Part shown: positions 53,208 to 61,987 of the stretch, one piece after another
Layout of the letters: every line of letters starts with the position of its first letter
How positions within the stretch are numbered: the stretch's first letter is position 1
From: Sphingomonadales bacterium
Lineage (GTDB): Bacteria; Pseudomonadota; Alphaproteobacteria; Sphingomonadales; Sphingomonadaceae
DNA length: 64,000 bases
Direction: 5' to 3'
Assembly (NCBI GenBank): GCA_013297725.1
Contig: JAAFIB010000005.1
Span: 20,616 to 84,615 of the forward strand
Translations under genes and position numbers: made by a program
The notes under the pieces: model-generated
Told to the model about the DNA's origin: nothing
The model's database searches: none
Seen by the model: only the letters and a program-made list of their open reading frames with translations

Positions 53208-53981
53208 TTAAACAAATAACGCGACCGACTGCATCCCTGTCATCATCGGTTCGCCCCGGCTGTTCCATACCGTCATATACTGGCTGCTCGCGCCGTGCGC
53301 TGCATGGTGCGTTTCGGATTCAAGGAACCACCAGCCTTTGTCGGTTTCGGGCGCATCGGTCAGCAGGTTGAACTGCCAGTTGATCGAGCTGATCATCCCC
53401 TCTTTCTGCATCAGGCCCATGGTCGATGGTGGCAATGCATCGCCCATACAGATCAGATTGGCGACAGGATCGAGCCCATCATAGACTTTCAACCGATGCC
53501 AATTTGCCAGCCGCGCTTTGTTTTGTCCCAGGATCAGCCGCTTTTCGGGATAGTCCATATTGTGCGTAAAGAACTCAGGTGGGCCGCTGCGGGTGGCCGC
53601 ATCGTCTGGGATCGCTGGAAAATCGGGACGCGGTACAGCTTCATAATCGACATGGCTTTCGCGCCTAGTCATGAAAACAAAGGTGCAGCTAAGGCCGACT
53701 TCATCCCCGATTGAAATCTCGCTTTTGATAAAGGCGCTGTTGCGGCCGCGACGCAGGATGCTGGTACTGATGTCCACTTCGCCCGCCAATGGCCCCGAAA
53801 AGGCGATCTGCCCGGATAGCAATGGCGGCAAATCATCCGCTGCCAGCGTCGCTGCATGATAGGCCAAAACAGAGCTTAATCCGCCATAGCAGGTGCGGCC
53901 CTGATGCCATGTGCTTGGAATAGTAATGCGATGGCTTTGTGCCCCGGGCTGGAGCTGCGACAGAATATCGGGCAAGTTCAT
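53208..53981 (-). CDS. Thioesterase family protein (double hot-dog, TesB-like)
   Basis: A 257-residue acyl-CoA thioesterase-like protein. The N-terminal hot-dog has TWHQGRTCYGGLSSVLAYHAA (shown in part, ~20-40) and SGQIAFSGPLAGEVDI; the second has PSTMGLMQKEGMISSINWQF (~187) and HAAHGASSQYMTVW with the typical catalytic region near the end. ATG at 53981 is chosen. It diverges from the AraC regulator gene 92 bases away, which may control it. Confidence 0.83.
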   Translation of the reverse strand: MNLPDILSQLQPGAQSHRITIPSTWHQGRTCYGGLSSVLAYHAATLAADDLPPLLSGQIAFSGPLAGEVDISTSILRRGRNSAFIKSEISIGDEVGLSCTFVFMTRRESHVDYEAVPRPDFPAIPDDAATRSGPPEFFTHNMDYPEKRLILGQNKARLANWHRLKVYDGLDPVANLICMGDALPPSTMGLMQKEGMISSINWQFNLLTDAPETDKGWWFLESETHHAAHGASSQYMTVWNSRGEPMMTGMQSVALFV

Positions 53982-54073
53982 AAGGCTTTGCTTAACCGGC
54001 AGGAAAGCGGCAAGCAAGCAATTGCCACTTGCACAAGATGCATTGGCATGGTTGCTTGTAGCGCAAATAAGAA

Positions 54074-55129
54074 GTGGGGAGCATAGCGATTCAGCATTGG
54101 GCAGATAAGCTGGTGCCGCGCATCGGGGGTCTTAAACCTGATACGGTTAGCGCCAATTTTGTGGACCGTATCTTGCGCGGTGCTGTTAACATGGGCGCCA
54201 GCCGTCCTCGCTTGCTGTCTGCATTACACCTAAACGATGCCCCCTTGCGCAATCCGATTGGCAGCGTGTCGCGCACGGTATTGATAAATCTATTTACTGC
54301 GATTGAACGGGAATATGCAGACCCGGCGATTGGAATACGGCTGGCAATGGTTGCGCGGCCATCCTGTTTTTCGGATCTTGGCTTTGTCGCATTATTGGCA
54401 CCGACCGTTGGTGAAATGTTGCAAACGACGGTTGATATTCAAAGCTACCGGCAAAATGTCTGGCGCGCTCATCTTGATCGTGATGCAAAACCGGTGCGTC
54501 TAGTGTGGGCATTACCCAAGGATGATCCTGGCCATTTAGATGCGTGCATAGAATTTTCGCTGGCCAGCTACGCGAATTATTATCGTTCATGCTTGCCTGC
54601 GCGGATCGCCCCTAAGATTGCGCGCTTTCGCCATCAACCGCGCTTTGCCGAAACGCTGTATGCAGAACTATTTGGGTGTCCGGTTGTTTTTGGCGCCGAT
54701 GAAACCTGCCTTGAATTTGAACATAGCCAGCTAAGCCTGCCACTGCCGAATGCGAACCGGGATTTGCAGATGACGATACAGGCAAAATATGCGCAGCCGA
54801 TGGCGTGGCTTGCAAATGGGCATAAGCATGCCGGTTTAAGCTATCTCTATCTCGCGGGTGAATTGAATAAATCGCCGCTAAAGCTTGCGAGGTTGGCTGC
54901 ATCTTTCGGGCTGACTGAACGGACGTTGCGGCGCAAGCTGGTGCAAGAGGGCTATCCATTTCGCGATCTGCTCGAACATGTTCGGCGCGACCTGTGCGAC
55001 CTTTATAAGCTAGAGGGACGCCGCTCGATGAGCGAAGTCGCCGAACTACTGGGCTATTCAGAACTCAGCGCGTTCACGCGGGCGCACAAGAATTGGTATG
55101 GTGTGCCGCCAAGCGGGCTGATCGAATAA
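54074..55129 (+). CDS. AraC family transcriptional regulator
   Basis: 351 residues: an N-terminal arabinose-binding-type ligand domain (~20-210) and a C-terminal AraC DNA-binding pair of helix-turn-helix motifs (LKLARLAASFGLTERTLRRKL, shown as LARLAASFGLTERTLRRKL ~275, and SMSEVAELLGYSELSAFTRA ~318). The GTG start at 54074 is the most upstream plausible one and has AAGAAG before it. Such regulators often control lipid or aromatic metabolism genes; the neighbouring thioesterase is a candidate target. Confidence 0.85.
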   Translation: MGSIAIQHWADKLVPRIGGLKPDTVSANFVDRILRGAVNMGASRPRLLSALHLNDAPLRNPIGSVSRTVLINLFTAIEREYADPAIGIRLAMVARPSCFSDLGFVALLAPTVGEMLQTTVDIQSYRQNVWRAHLDRDAKPVRLVWALPKDDPGHLDACIEFSLASYANYYRSCLPARIAPKIARFRHQPRFAETLYAELFGCPVVFGADETCLEFEHSQLSLPLPNANRDLQMTIQAKYAQPMAWLANGHKHAGLSYLYLAGELNKSPLKLARLAASFGLTERTLRRKLVQEGYPFRDLLEHVRRDLCDLYKLEGRRSMSEVAELLGYSELSAFTRAHKNWYGVPPSGLIE

Positions 55130-55152
55130 TCAATCTGACATCGAGGGAAAAA

Positions 55153-55227
55153 TGGTGGGCGTAGCAAGGATTGAACTTGCGACCCCTGCGATGTCAACAC
55201 AGTGCTCTACCACTGAGCTATACGCCC
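55153..55227 (-). tRNA. tRNA-Val (GAC)
   Basis: A 75-base cloverleaf on the minus strand: acceptor GGGCGTA/TACGCCC, D arm with AGCTCAGTGGTAGAGC, anticodon loop TTGACAT with GAC, T arm TTCAATC and 3' ACCA encoded in the DNA. Confidence 0.97.
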
Positions 55228-55285
55228 ACGCTGCGCGCGCTCTAGCGGCGCAATTGATTCCGTTCAAGCCTGAATCAATATCAAA

Positions 55286-55663
55286 TTAAATCTGTCCAGT
55301 TGCAGCTTCGCGGTTGAACAGTCGCTCTACTTCTAGGACCAGATCTTTCAGATGGAACGGTTTTGATAATATCTTTGCTTGCGGCATCGATTCGCCGGCC
55401 CGCAAGGCAACGCCTGAAAATCCGGTGATGAACATCACTTCTGATTTTGGTGATACTTTTGCGCAATGCCGGGCGAGTTCGATCCCATCCATTTCCGGCA
55501 TGACGATGTCGGTCAGCAACAGATCAAAATGTTCTGATTCCAGCAGGGGCACAGCGTCTGTGCCGCGATCAACCGCGACTACTTCATAGCCCGATTTTTC
55601 CAGCGCACGCTTCAGGTACTCGCGCATCGCTTGCTCATCTTCTGCCAACAGAATTCGGGTCAT
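55286..55663 (-). CDS. Single-domain response regulator, CpdR-like
   Basis: A 125-residue receiver with no output domain. ILLAEDEQAMREYLKRAL at the start supplies the acidic pair, LLTDIVMPEMDGIELA (~51-66) the phosphorylated Asp (~54), MFITGFSG (~79) the Thr, and ILSKPFHLKDL (~102) the Lys. The start and RALEKSGYEV strongly resemble CpdR, the adaptor that primes ClpXP in the alphaproteobacterial cell cycle. Of the clustered starts I chose the last ATG for spacing to AAAGAGA. The CpdR name is by resemblance. Confidence 0.85.
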   Translation of the reverse strand: MTRILLAEDEQAMREYLKRALEKSGYEVVAVDRGTDAVPLLESEHFDLLLTDIVMPEMDGIELARHCAKVSPKSEVMFITGFSGVALRAGESMPQAKILSKPFHLKDLVLEVERLFNREAATGQI

Positions 55664-55782
55664 CATCACTCTCTTTACGCTTGCGGCTGTGCCGTAGATA
55701 TGCGCCTACTGCGCTATCTTTAATAAATTACACTGCATAAGTAAAATTTGCGGTAATGCGGACTGGGAAAGGCCGAACACAT

Positions 55783-56649
55783 ATGGATAATGCTGCGGCT
55801 TTCACACTCTATAACTGTGATCTGCCCGCCATGCCTGTGCTGTTATCGGTTCCGCATGCAGGCCGGGATTATCCGCCGGAATTGCTTGCTAATCTGCGCG
55901 TTTCTCCCGCAGAATTGCTGCGGCTTGAGGATCGCTATGCGGACAGGTTGATTCAGCCCGCTGTCACTGCGGGTTACCCTGCGATAGTGGCGCACCGCGC
56001 ACGGGCCTGGGTAGACCTCAACCGCGCGCAGACCGACATTGATGTCGGTATGGTTGCCGGCTCAGATATGCCTTTGAACATCGCGCCTAGTAACAAAGCG
56101 CGGGGCGGGCTTGGCCTGTTTCCGAGGCGGCTGCAGGCATGCGGCGAACTGTGGCGACGACCGATGCAGCAGGCGGACGTCACGCAGCGCATACAACAGG
56201 TTCACCAACCTTATCACTGGTCAGTTTCTGATATCCTTTTGGCGATGCGGGCCCGGTTTGGCGTGGCGATTTTGCTCGATGTGCACAGCATGCCGCCGAT
56301 ACCTGCTGACATTGCGCAAGATGAGCCCCCGCATATTGTAATCGGGGATCGATTCGGACGGAGCGCCGCGAATGTTTATGCCGAGATTGTAGCAGGGCGG
56401 GCGCAGGCACACGGGCTAAAGGCCGCGCTTAACACCCCCTATTCAGGCGATTATATTCTGCAAACGCATGGTGATCCGGCGCGAGGGATTCACGCGCTGC
56501 AATTAGAGGTGGATCGCAGCCTGTATCTCGATTCGGATTTACGGGAACCAATCACTGCGTTGCAGTCAGTGGCTGGATTTGTACTGGCCGTTGTGTCTGA
56601 CCTTGCCGACCAGGCTATAAGCGGCTCCTTTGCAGAAGCTGCCGAATAA
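55783..56649 (+). CDS. N-formylglutamate amidohydrolase family protein
   Basis: It would hydrolyse N-formylglutamate or a related amide. 288 residues: VLLSVPHAGRDYPPELL (~19-35), ARAWVDLNRAQTDID (~77-91), the metal-site block ILLDVHSMPPIPAD (~165) and HALQLEVDRSLYLD (~243). GGAAAGG nine bases before the ATG at 55783 decides the start. No other histidine-degradation genes are near. Confidence 0.87.
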   Translation: MDNAAAFTLYNCDLPAMPVLLSVPHAGRDYPPELLANLRVSPAELLRLEDRYADRLIQPAVTAGYPAIVAHRARAWVDLNRAQTDIDVGMVAGSDMPLNIAPSNKARGGLGLFPRRLQACGELWRRPMQQADVTQRIQQVHQPYHWSVSDILLAMRARFGVAILLDVHSMPPIPADIAQDEPPHIVIGDRFGRSAANVYAEIVAGRAQAHGLKAALNTPYSGDYILQTHGDPARGIHALQLEVDRSLYLDSDLREPITALQSVAGFVLAVVSDLADQAISGSFAEAAE

Positions 56650-56668
56650 AGACCGCCGATACCGCTAA

Positions 56669-56699
56669 GAAAAAACCACCCCGGATTGCTCCGGGGTGG
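56669..56699 (-). terminator. Intrinsic terminator of the candidate small RNA
   Basis: CCACCCCGGA (56676-56685), four-base loop, TCCGGGGTGG (56690-56699), a perfect 10-bp stem; six A at 56670-56675 give the U-run on the minus strand. Confidence 0.88.
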
Positions 56700-56775
56700 C
56701 CAAGGTTCAGGGAGGTGGCGCTGACAAGCAGCGCCGTAGGACGGAAAAGGGAGGGGAGATTCCCGTCCTGTTGAT
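56669..56775 (-). ncRNA. Candidate trans-acting small RNA with two anti-Shine-Dalgarno C-rich motifs
   Basis: On the minus strand three stem-loops follow one another. Hairpin 1: GGACGG/CCGTCC (56763-56768 with 56739-56744), whose 18-base loop contains CTCCCCTCCC. Hairpin 2: GGCGCTG-CTTGT-CAGCGCC (56717-56735). A single-stranded ACCTCCCT follows (56709-56716), then a perfect 10-bp terminator hairpin (56676-56699) and six T. Exposed CUCCC motifs in loops and linkers are typical of alphaproteobacterial sRNAs that block ribosome binding sites. A possible promoter (TTGATT, 17 bases, CATTTT) places the 5' end near 56772. A 3' UTR product of the cytochrome b561 transcript is the alternative. Confidence 0.65.
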
Positions 56776-56929
56776 AAAATGGGCGCAATGGCGTCTTAAA
56801 TCAATAGCCTAAGCGTAACGAAATGTCACAGTGCGGCAAGATGCGCGAATATCGCGAGAAAATGCAGTGCGAAAATGCTACACTTTGTGTAAATTCAACA
56901 GCTTAGGCTAAAATTTTTGGCCGAATATG

Positions 56930-57448
56930 TCAAGGCCACATGCGCTGGATAAACGGCATGCGATCCAGATATTGATGCTTAAGCGCGCCTATGACGTGGA
57001 GCAGGACAAGCCCGAGAGTTGTAAGCCCCAGAACCTCATGACGTTCGTGCATGACCTCTTTAAATGCTTTGCTCTGATCGACTGGAAGCATCGGTACTTC
57101 GAACAGGCCGAACATTGATACAGGGTAATTCTCAGCGGACATCCATACCCATCCCGAAAGCGGGACCAGGATCATCAACGCATAAAACAAGAAATGCACG
57201 ATGCGGGAAAGCCAAACCTCCCAGCTGGCGAGAGTTTCGGGCTTTGCAGGGGGGCGATGGCCAAGTCGCCACAGTATCCTACCAATAACAAGCAGCAAGA
57301 CGAGCATGCCAAAGGGCAGATGCAGGTCCATCAAAAATTCATGGATGGGTTTTGGTGCTGGGATCATAGCAAAAGCAATGTTTGCAATGATCAGAAACGC
57401 GATGCTCCAGTGTAGAATAATCGCTGTTATGCTATATTTTGAAATCAT
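56930..57448 (-). CDS. Cytochrome b561 (cytochrome b/b6 domain protein)
   Basis: A 172-residue inner-membrane di-haem electron carrier with four helices. Haem-ligand histidines are visible in ITAIILHWSIAFL (~8-20), LMDLHLPFGMLVLL (~43-56), RIVHFLFYALMILVPLSG (~85-102) and HERHEVLGLTTLGLVLLHVIG. GGAGGAG seven bases before the ATG at 57448 fixes the start. It may feed or drain quinol electrons; the partner is unknown. Confidence 0.9.
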   Translation of the reverse strand: MISKYSITAIILHWSIAFLIIANIAFAMIPAPKPIHEFLMDLHLPFGMLVLLLVIGRILWRLGHRPPAKPETLASWEVWLSRIVHFLFYALMILVPLSGWVWMSAENYPVSMFGLFEVPMLPVDQSKAFKEVMHERHEVLGLTTLGLVLLHVIGALKHQYLDRMPFIQRMWP

Positions 57449-57496
57449 GTGCCTCTCCTCCGCTGGCGATGCCAAACGGAGGAGAGCACTTCATCC

Positions 57497-58279
57497 TCAA
57501 GCCGTTGGCAATTCGACCGCTTGCGGCACTTTACCTTGAGCAACTTGTGATGCAAATAATTCGCGCATCAGCTGCAACGAGAAAAGATGCGCGTGGATCA
57601 GCGGCAGCATGCCGTTCTGGTTCATTTTACGGAGCTCATCACCACGCATTTCGCGCAGCTTGTCTTCGTCGACCATTTGAAAGCCGCGATATACGAATGG
57701 CTGTTCATTGCCTTCTTGTTGGATGGAGACTTCACCGTCCATCAAAAGGCCGGCTTTGCTTAGCTCTTCGACAAACTGGTGCGTGCGTGCTCCGGCCTGT
57801 TCAAAATCTTCGCAGAATTTCAGGATATTTTTCGTGTTTTCGCTTGGCTCTTCGCCGTCAAAAAGTGCTTCGCCCTCTTTTTTGAACTCGCCAACTGCAT
57901 CGGATGACGGGTCAAAACACAAAGACAGCTCATCTGCATCGGGACGAAGCCGCGCCAGCATAAAGGGATAGCGGCGGATATAGGCAGGCAGATAAACTGG
58001 CGTTGTAAACTGGCCGCTTTCATCCATGAATACATTGACGCCTTCGTTCATTCCCATCAACGCCAGTGGCACAGGGTTATCGCCAGCCGAAAAGATGATC
58101 GGAAAATGGCGTGACGCCATCACAAATTCTTCAACAGTCAACGGAACGGCATGTTGGCCATCCATGAACTTTGCGTTGTCGATCGGGCGGGTCTTGAACT
58201 TTGCGTGTTCTTTGCTGTTTAGCGGAACCAGATCTTTATAGAAAATCGGCAATCCTGCAGCTGCGGGCGCTGTGGCCAT
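57497..58279 (-). CDS. SapC family protein
   Basis: A 260-residue soluble protein. It matches the SapC family common in sphingomonads and Caulobacter: LPIFYKDLVPLNSKEH (~10), VPLTVEEFVMASRHFPIIFS (~45-64), YLPAYIRRYPFMLAR (~96) and EDKLREMRGDELRKMNQNGM (~203-222). The name comes from an S-layer-region protein, but the molecular role is not established. No S-layer gene is nearby. Confidence 0.88.
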   Translation of the reverse strand: MATAPAAAGLPIFYKDLVPLNSKEHAKFKTRPIDNAKFMDGQHAVPLTVEEFVMASRHFPIIFSAGDNPVPLALMGMNEGVNVFMDESGQFTTPVYLPAYIRRYPFMLARLRPDADELSLCFDPSSDAVGEFKKEGEALFDGEEPSENTKNILKFCEDFEQAGARTHQFVEELSKAGLLMDGEVSIQQEGNEQPFVYRGFQMVDEDKLREMRGDELRKMNQNGMLPLIHAHLFSLQLMRELFASQVAQGKVPQAVELPTA

Positions 58280-58342
58280 GAAAACTCTCCAATTGTTGTG
58301 GAATCATTGATGTTGGCGGCGGCTTTAGGGACGTAAGCCGCG

Positions 58343-59770
58343 CTAGGCAAGAGGGACAAGTTTGCCGGGGTTCATGATGTTCAGCGGGTCAAGCGCGGTT
58401 TTAATCGCGCGCACCGCTGTAAGTCGTGCTGGGTCGGCTAAGCGCGCAAATTCGGCTAGCTTTGCCATGCCAATGCCATGTTCCGCAGACAGCGATCCGC
58501 GATATGCCGCAACCCGATCATAGACATGCGCGCTGATGGTTTCGGCATATTCGCCGTACCAGACCGCAGCCTCCATACCCTGCGGCGCTTTTACATGATA
58601 ATGAATGTTGCCATCGCCCAAATGGCCAAAGGCAACGACGCATGTTCCAGGAAAGCGCGCTTCTATTTGCGGAGACTCGACCTCGATAAAGCGCGCCATG
58701 TCAGCCACAGGCACGCTGATGTCGTGTTGAAGCGCTGGGCCTTCGGCGCGCTCTGCCTCGGATATGCTGTCGCGAATTTTCCAGAACGCCTCAGCCTGCG
58801 CTTCATTGGCTGACAAGGTTGCATCATCGACAAGGCCCGCCTCGATTGCACCTGTCATCAATCGTTGTGCAAGATCAGCTGGCGTTGCTTGCGCCGCGTC
58901 ATCCTGAACCAGTTCAATCAATGCGTGCCATGGATGGTCGCCTGATAGCGGCGCACGGGTGCCGGGAACATGACGAAGAACGGCATTCATGGCAGATTGC
59001 GGCAATATCTCAAAACCCTCCATCGCATGGCCAGCATGTCGGTGTAGATATTGCAGTAAAGCATGTGCATCCGACGGTGATTGCACCCCAGCCCAGACGA
59101 CGCAGCGGTCGATCAATGCAGGCACAGTGCGCAATACGGCTTTGGTAACAATCCCAATCGTTCCCTCTCCGCCGATCAAAAGCTGTTTCAGGTCATAGCC
59201 GCGATTGTCTTTTTCAAGTGAGGCCATGCCATCGTAAATCGATCCGTCTGGCAGTACAGCCTCTATACCCAGAACAAGGCTGCGCATCGTACCGTGGCGC
59301 AAAACTTGCGTTCCGCCAGCATTAGTCGAGATAAGGCCGCCAATTGTGGCCGATCCTTTACCACCCAAAGTCAGCGGGAACCGATACCCGTCGCTCGCAA
59401 CCGCTTCGTGGAGAGTTTGCAAAATCAGCCCCGCCTCGACAGTTGCGTCCCCCGATGCAGCGTCGATGCCAACAAACTTATTCATCCGGCGCATTGAGAG
59501 TAAAAGCGAATCACCGCTTTGGTCAGGCGTTGCTCCCGCCACCATTCCGCTGTTGCCACCCTGAGGAACCAACGCGATTCGGTGCGCACTTGCAAATTTT
59601 ACAATTTCGACAACTTCAGCTGTGGTGGCAGGGGATAGCATCGCAGCGGCGGTGCCGGTGTAACGCCCCCGCCAATCGGTCAAATACGGGGCAATTTCCT
59701 CTGGATCGTCACGATAACCTGATGGCCCAAGCAGGTTTTTAAGCGGTACAAGAATGTTCGGATCAATCAT
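58343..59770 (-). CDS. FAD-binding oxidoreductase (D-lactate/2-hydroxyglutarate dehydrogenase-like)
   Basis: A 475-residue flavoprotein of the GlcD/FAD-linked oxidase C group that oxidises D-2-hydroxy acids. The FAD domain has VPQGGNSGMVAGATPD (~69-84) and GKGSATIGGLISTNAGG (~138), the substrate domain FGHLGDGNIHYHV (~387) and the C-terminal SAEHGIGMAKL (~430) with the metal- and substrate-binding His residues. ATG at 59770 is chosen over a far upstream start. The substrate is unassigned. Confidence 0.88.
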   Translation of the reverse strand: MIDPNILVPLKNLLGPSGYRDDPEEIAPYLTDWRGRYTGTAAAMLSPATTAEVVEIVKFASAHRIALVPQGGNSGMVAGATPDQSGDSLLLSMRRMNKFVGIDAASGDATVEAGLILQTLHEAVASDGYRFPLTLGGKGSATIGGLISTNAGGTQVLRHGTMRSLVLGIEAVLPDGSIYDGMASLEKDNRGYDLKQLLIGGEGTIGIVTKAVLRTVPALIDRCVVWAGVQSPSDAHALLQYLHRHAGHAMEGFEILPQSAMNAVLRHVPGTRAPLSGDHPWHALIELVQDDAAQATPADLAQRLMTGAIEAGLVDDATLSANEAQAEAFWKIRDSISEAERAEGPALQHDISVPVADMARFIEVESPQIEARFPGTCVVAFGHLGDGNIHYHVKAPQGMEAAVWYGEYAETISAHVYDRVAAYRGSLSAEHGIGMAKLAEFARLADPARLTAVRAIKTALDPLNIMNPGKLVPLA

Positions 59771-59881
59771 GACAAACGCGCTATTGCCAGATTTGGCTGC
59801 TTTGCAATAGGGCCAGATTAATGCTCCGTTCAACCCGAACGATTATGCGCGACAGATTGGGGTTTTCATGGCCGGAGCCAA

Positions 59882-60373
59882 ATGCTGCGCACAGTAAAGA
59901 TTTTGATCGGGGCTATGGCTCTTGTTCTTGCAGGCGCAGCTGCAACCGGCGGGGTCGGCTCACCAGCGATTCCGGGTTTCATTAGTGTGCTGAATATACA
60001 GTTTGGCGACGGTTGGTATCAAGCGCGCGCTAACCAGCGCGTTATTATCCGCATCCCGCCAAAATCGGAACCTGCCTCGTCAAAGAAGTCAGAGCGGGTA
60101 CAATATAAAGAAGAGAAAATTGGCAAATGCCTGTTGATGGATAGGCTGATAGGATCGTGGCCCGGCCCCAAAGAGAGTTTGGAGATTATGACCCGCGACG
60201 GCAACGTCATCCGTGCTTATCTGGGTGACGGGTGCCTCGCGCGAGAATTTTATGCAGGCGCCTATGTAGAGCGCTCTGCCGATGGAAAATTGTGTATTGA
60301 TCGGGATCTGCTGCATGCGCGAACAGGCGCTCAGTGCGAGATTGATAAATTTCGGTTGCTGGTTCCCAAATAG
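59882..60373 (+). CDS. Hypothetical exported protein
   Basis: A 163-residue protein with a signal-like hydrophobic start (~5-22, ILIGAMALVLAGAAATGG). A basic linker (~60-78) and four Cys (in GKCLLM, DGCLARE, KLCIDR and AQCEID) that could form two disulfides follow. I do not recognise the family. It is a single gene between divergent and downstream neighbours, with a small stretch free of obvious promoter motifs. Confidence 0.6.
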   Translation: MLRTVKILIGAMALVLAGAAATGGVGSPAIPGFISVLNIQFGDGWYQARANQRVIIRIPPKSEPASSKKSERVQYKEEKIGKCLLMDRLIGSWPGPKESLEIMTRDGNVIRAYLGDGCLAREFYAGAYVERSADGKLCIDRDLLHARTGAQCEIDKFRLLVPK

Positions 60374-60508
60374 GCAAATCAAGGCACGCTCTCCTCCTTA
60401 GGTGATCCGCCATAATTCTTGACATTTGCGTGCATCTTCCCCATGCGCGCGGCAGAAGCTGGTCTGATTGTTATAGACCAAGCTCGCTTTCCTGATTTGA
60501 TGGTGCTT

Positions 60509-61912
60509 ATGCGTTTTGCCGATATCGGCCTTTCCGATGAATTATTGTCTGCCGTAACCTCGGCGGGTTACGACATCCCTACGCCTATTCAGGCGCAGGC
60601 TATCCCGTCAGTTTTGATGATGCGCGACATCATCGGCATTGCCCAGACCGGCACAGGCAAGACCGCATCATTTGTGTTGCCGATGATCGACATATTGGCA
60701 CATGGCCGCGCGCGTGCACGCATGCCGCGCAGCCTGATCCTTGAACCGACACGCGAATTGGCGGCACAAGTTGCCGAGAATTTCGAAAAATATGGTGTCA
60801 ACCATAAGCTATCGATGGCTCTGTTGATCGGCGGCGTGCAGATGGGTGATCAGGTCAAGGCGCTGGAAAAAGGTGTCGATGTTTTGATCGCCACTCCGGG
60901 CCGGTTGATGGACTTGTTCGAACGCGGCAAGATATTACTCAACGGTTGTGAATTGCTTGTCATTGACGAGGCAGACCGGATGCTCGACATGGGCTTTATC
61001 CCCGACATCGAACATATCTGTACAAAGCTGCCTGCGACGCGGCAGACACTGTTGTTCTCGGCGACGATGCCGCCGCCGATTAAAAAACTGGCAGACCGGT
61101 TTTTGTCGAACCCGAAATATATCGAAGTTGCACGGCCTGCGTCATCAAACCTGAATATCGAGGCAAGGCTGGTCAATGTTCTGCCAGCTAAAAAGCGCGA
61201 GGTTCTTCGCGACCTTATCCGCAGCGAAGACGTCCATACAGCGATCATATTTTGCAACCGTAAGACAACGGTGCGCGAACTGAACAAAAGCCTTCAACAG
61301 CATGGTTTCCGGTCTGGCGAAATTCATGGTGATATTGACCAATCCACCCGCCAGAAGCAGCTCGAAGCATTTAAGGCGGGAACAATCAACTTGCTGGTTG
61401 CATCTGACGTTGCGGCGCGGGGACTGGATATCAAAGGCGTATCGCATGTCTTTAACTTTGACGCGCCATGGCATCCCGATGACTATGTTCACCGCATTGG
61501 CCGCACCGGTCGCGCCGGAGCCAAGGGTAAAGCCTTTACCTTTGTGACTAAGGCCGACGAGGAAGCGATCGAGAATATCGAGAAGCTGATCGGAGGCAAG
61601 ATAGAGCGGCTGGGTAAGGTTCCAGCTGCGGAAGCTCCGGTTAAAGCAACCGCAACAACAGCTAAGCCCGAACGAGCACCGCGGCGGGAGCGTGCGGCAA
61701 AGCCAGAGGCGCCCACAGCCGACCGCGCCGTAAAAAGCGAGCCCGTGCCGGCGACTACACCAACATCAAAAGCGACATCTGCAAAGACTGCTCCGACTAA
61801 AACGGCGGCCGCAAAGTCTGCGCCAAAGTCTACGCCTGCAAAATCGGATGGTCCAGACGACGGTTGGAACGGACCGATGCCGGGTTTCCTGAATTTTTCG
61901 ATCGCTGAATAA
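60509..61912 (+). CDS. rhlE: DEAD-box RNA helicase, RhlE-like
   Basis: An ATP-dependent RNA helicase for ribosome assembly or RNA turnover. ~467 residues from the ATG at 60509; the frame is open further upstream without a better start. Q motif PTPIQAQAIP (~20), Walker A AQTGTGKT (~45), DEAD box VIDEADRMLDMG (~150), SAT motif LLFSATMPPP (~181) and HRIGRTGRAG (~329) are intact. The last ~95 residues are a low-complexity Ala/Lys/Pro/Thr tail ending in the conserved-looking GWNGPMPGFLNFSI. Confidence 0.93.
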   Translation: MRFADIGLSDELLSAVTSAGYDIPTPIQAQAIPSVLMMRDIIGIAQTGTGKTASFVLPMIDILAHGRARARMPRSLILEPTRELAAQVAENFEKYGVNHKLSMALLIGGVQMGDQVKALEKGVDVLIATPGRLMDLFERGKILLNGCELLVIDEADRMLDMGFIPDIEHICTKLPATRQTLLFSATMPPPIKKLADRFLSNPKYIEVARPASSNLNIEARLVNVLPAKKREVLRDLIRSEDVHTAIIFCNRKTTVRELNKSLQQHGFRSGEIHGDIDQSTRQKQLEAFKAGTINLLVASDVAARGLDIKGVSHVFNFDAPWHPDDYVHRIGRTGRAGAKGKAFTFVTKADEEAIENIEKLIGGKIERLGKVPAAEAPVKATATTAKPERAPRRERAAKPEAPTADRAVKSEPVPATTPTSKATSAKTAPTKTAAAKSAPKSTPAKSDGPDDGWNGPMPGFLNFSIAE

Positions 61913-61940
61913 TCGCAAATACAAGCCGCCACTAGGCAAT

Positions 61941-61968
61941 AAAAAGGCCCGCCGAAGCGGGCCTTTTC
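61941..61968. terminator. Bidirectional intrinsic terminator
   Basis: AAAA-GGCCCGC (61946-61952), loop CGAA, GCGGGCC (61957-61963)-TTTT. It separates the convergent rhlE and TonB receptor genes. Confidence 0.88.
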
Positions 61969-61987
61969 TTTGTCTGTGTTCAGCAGA

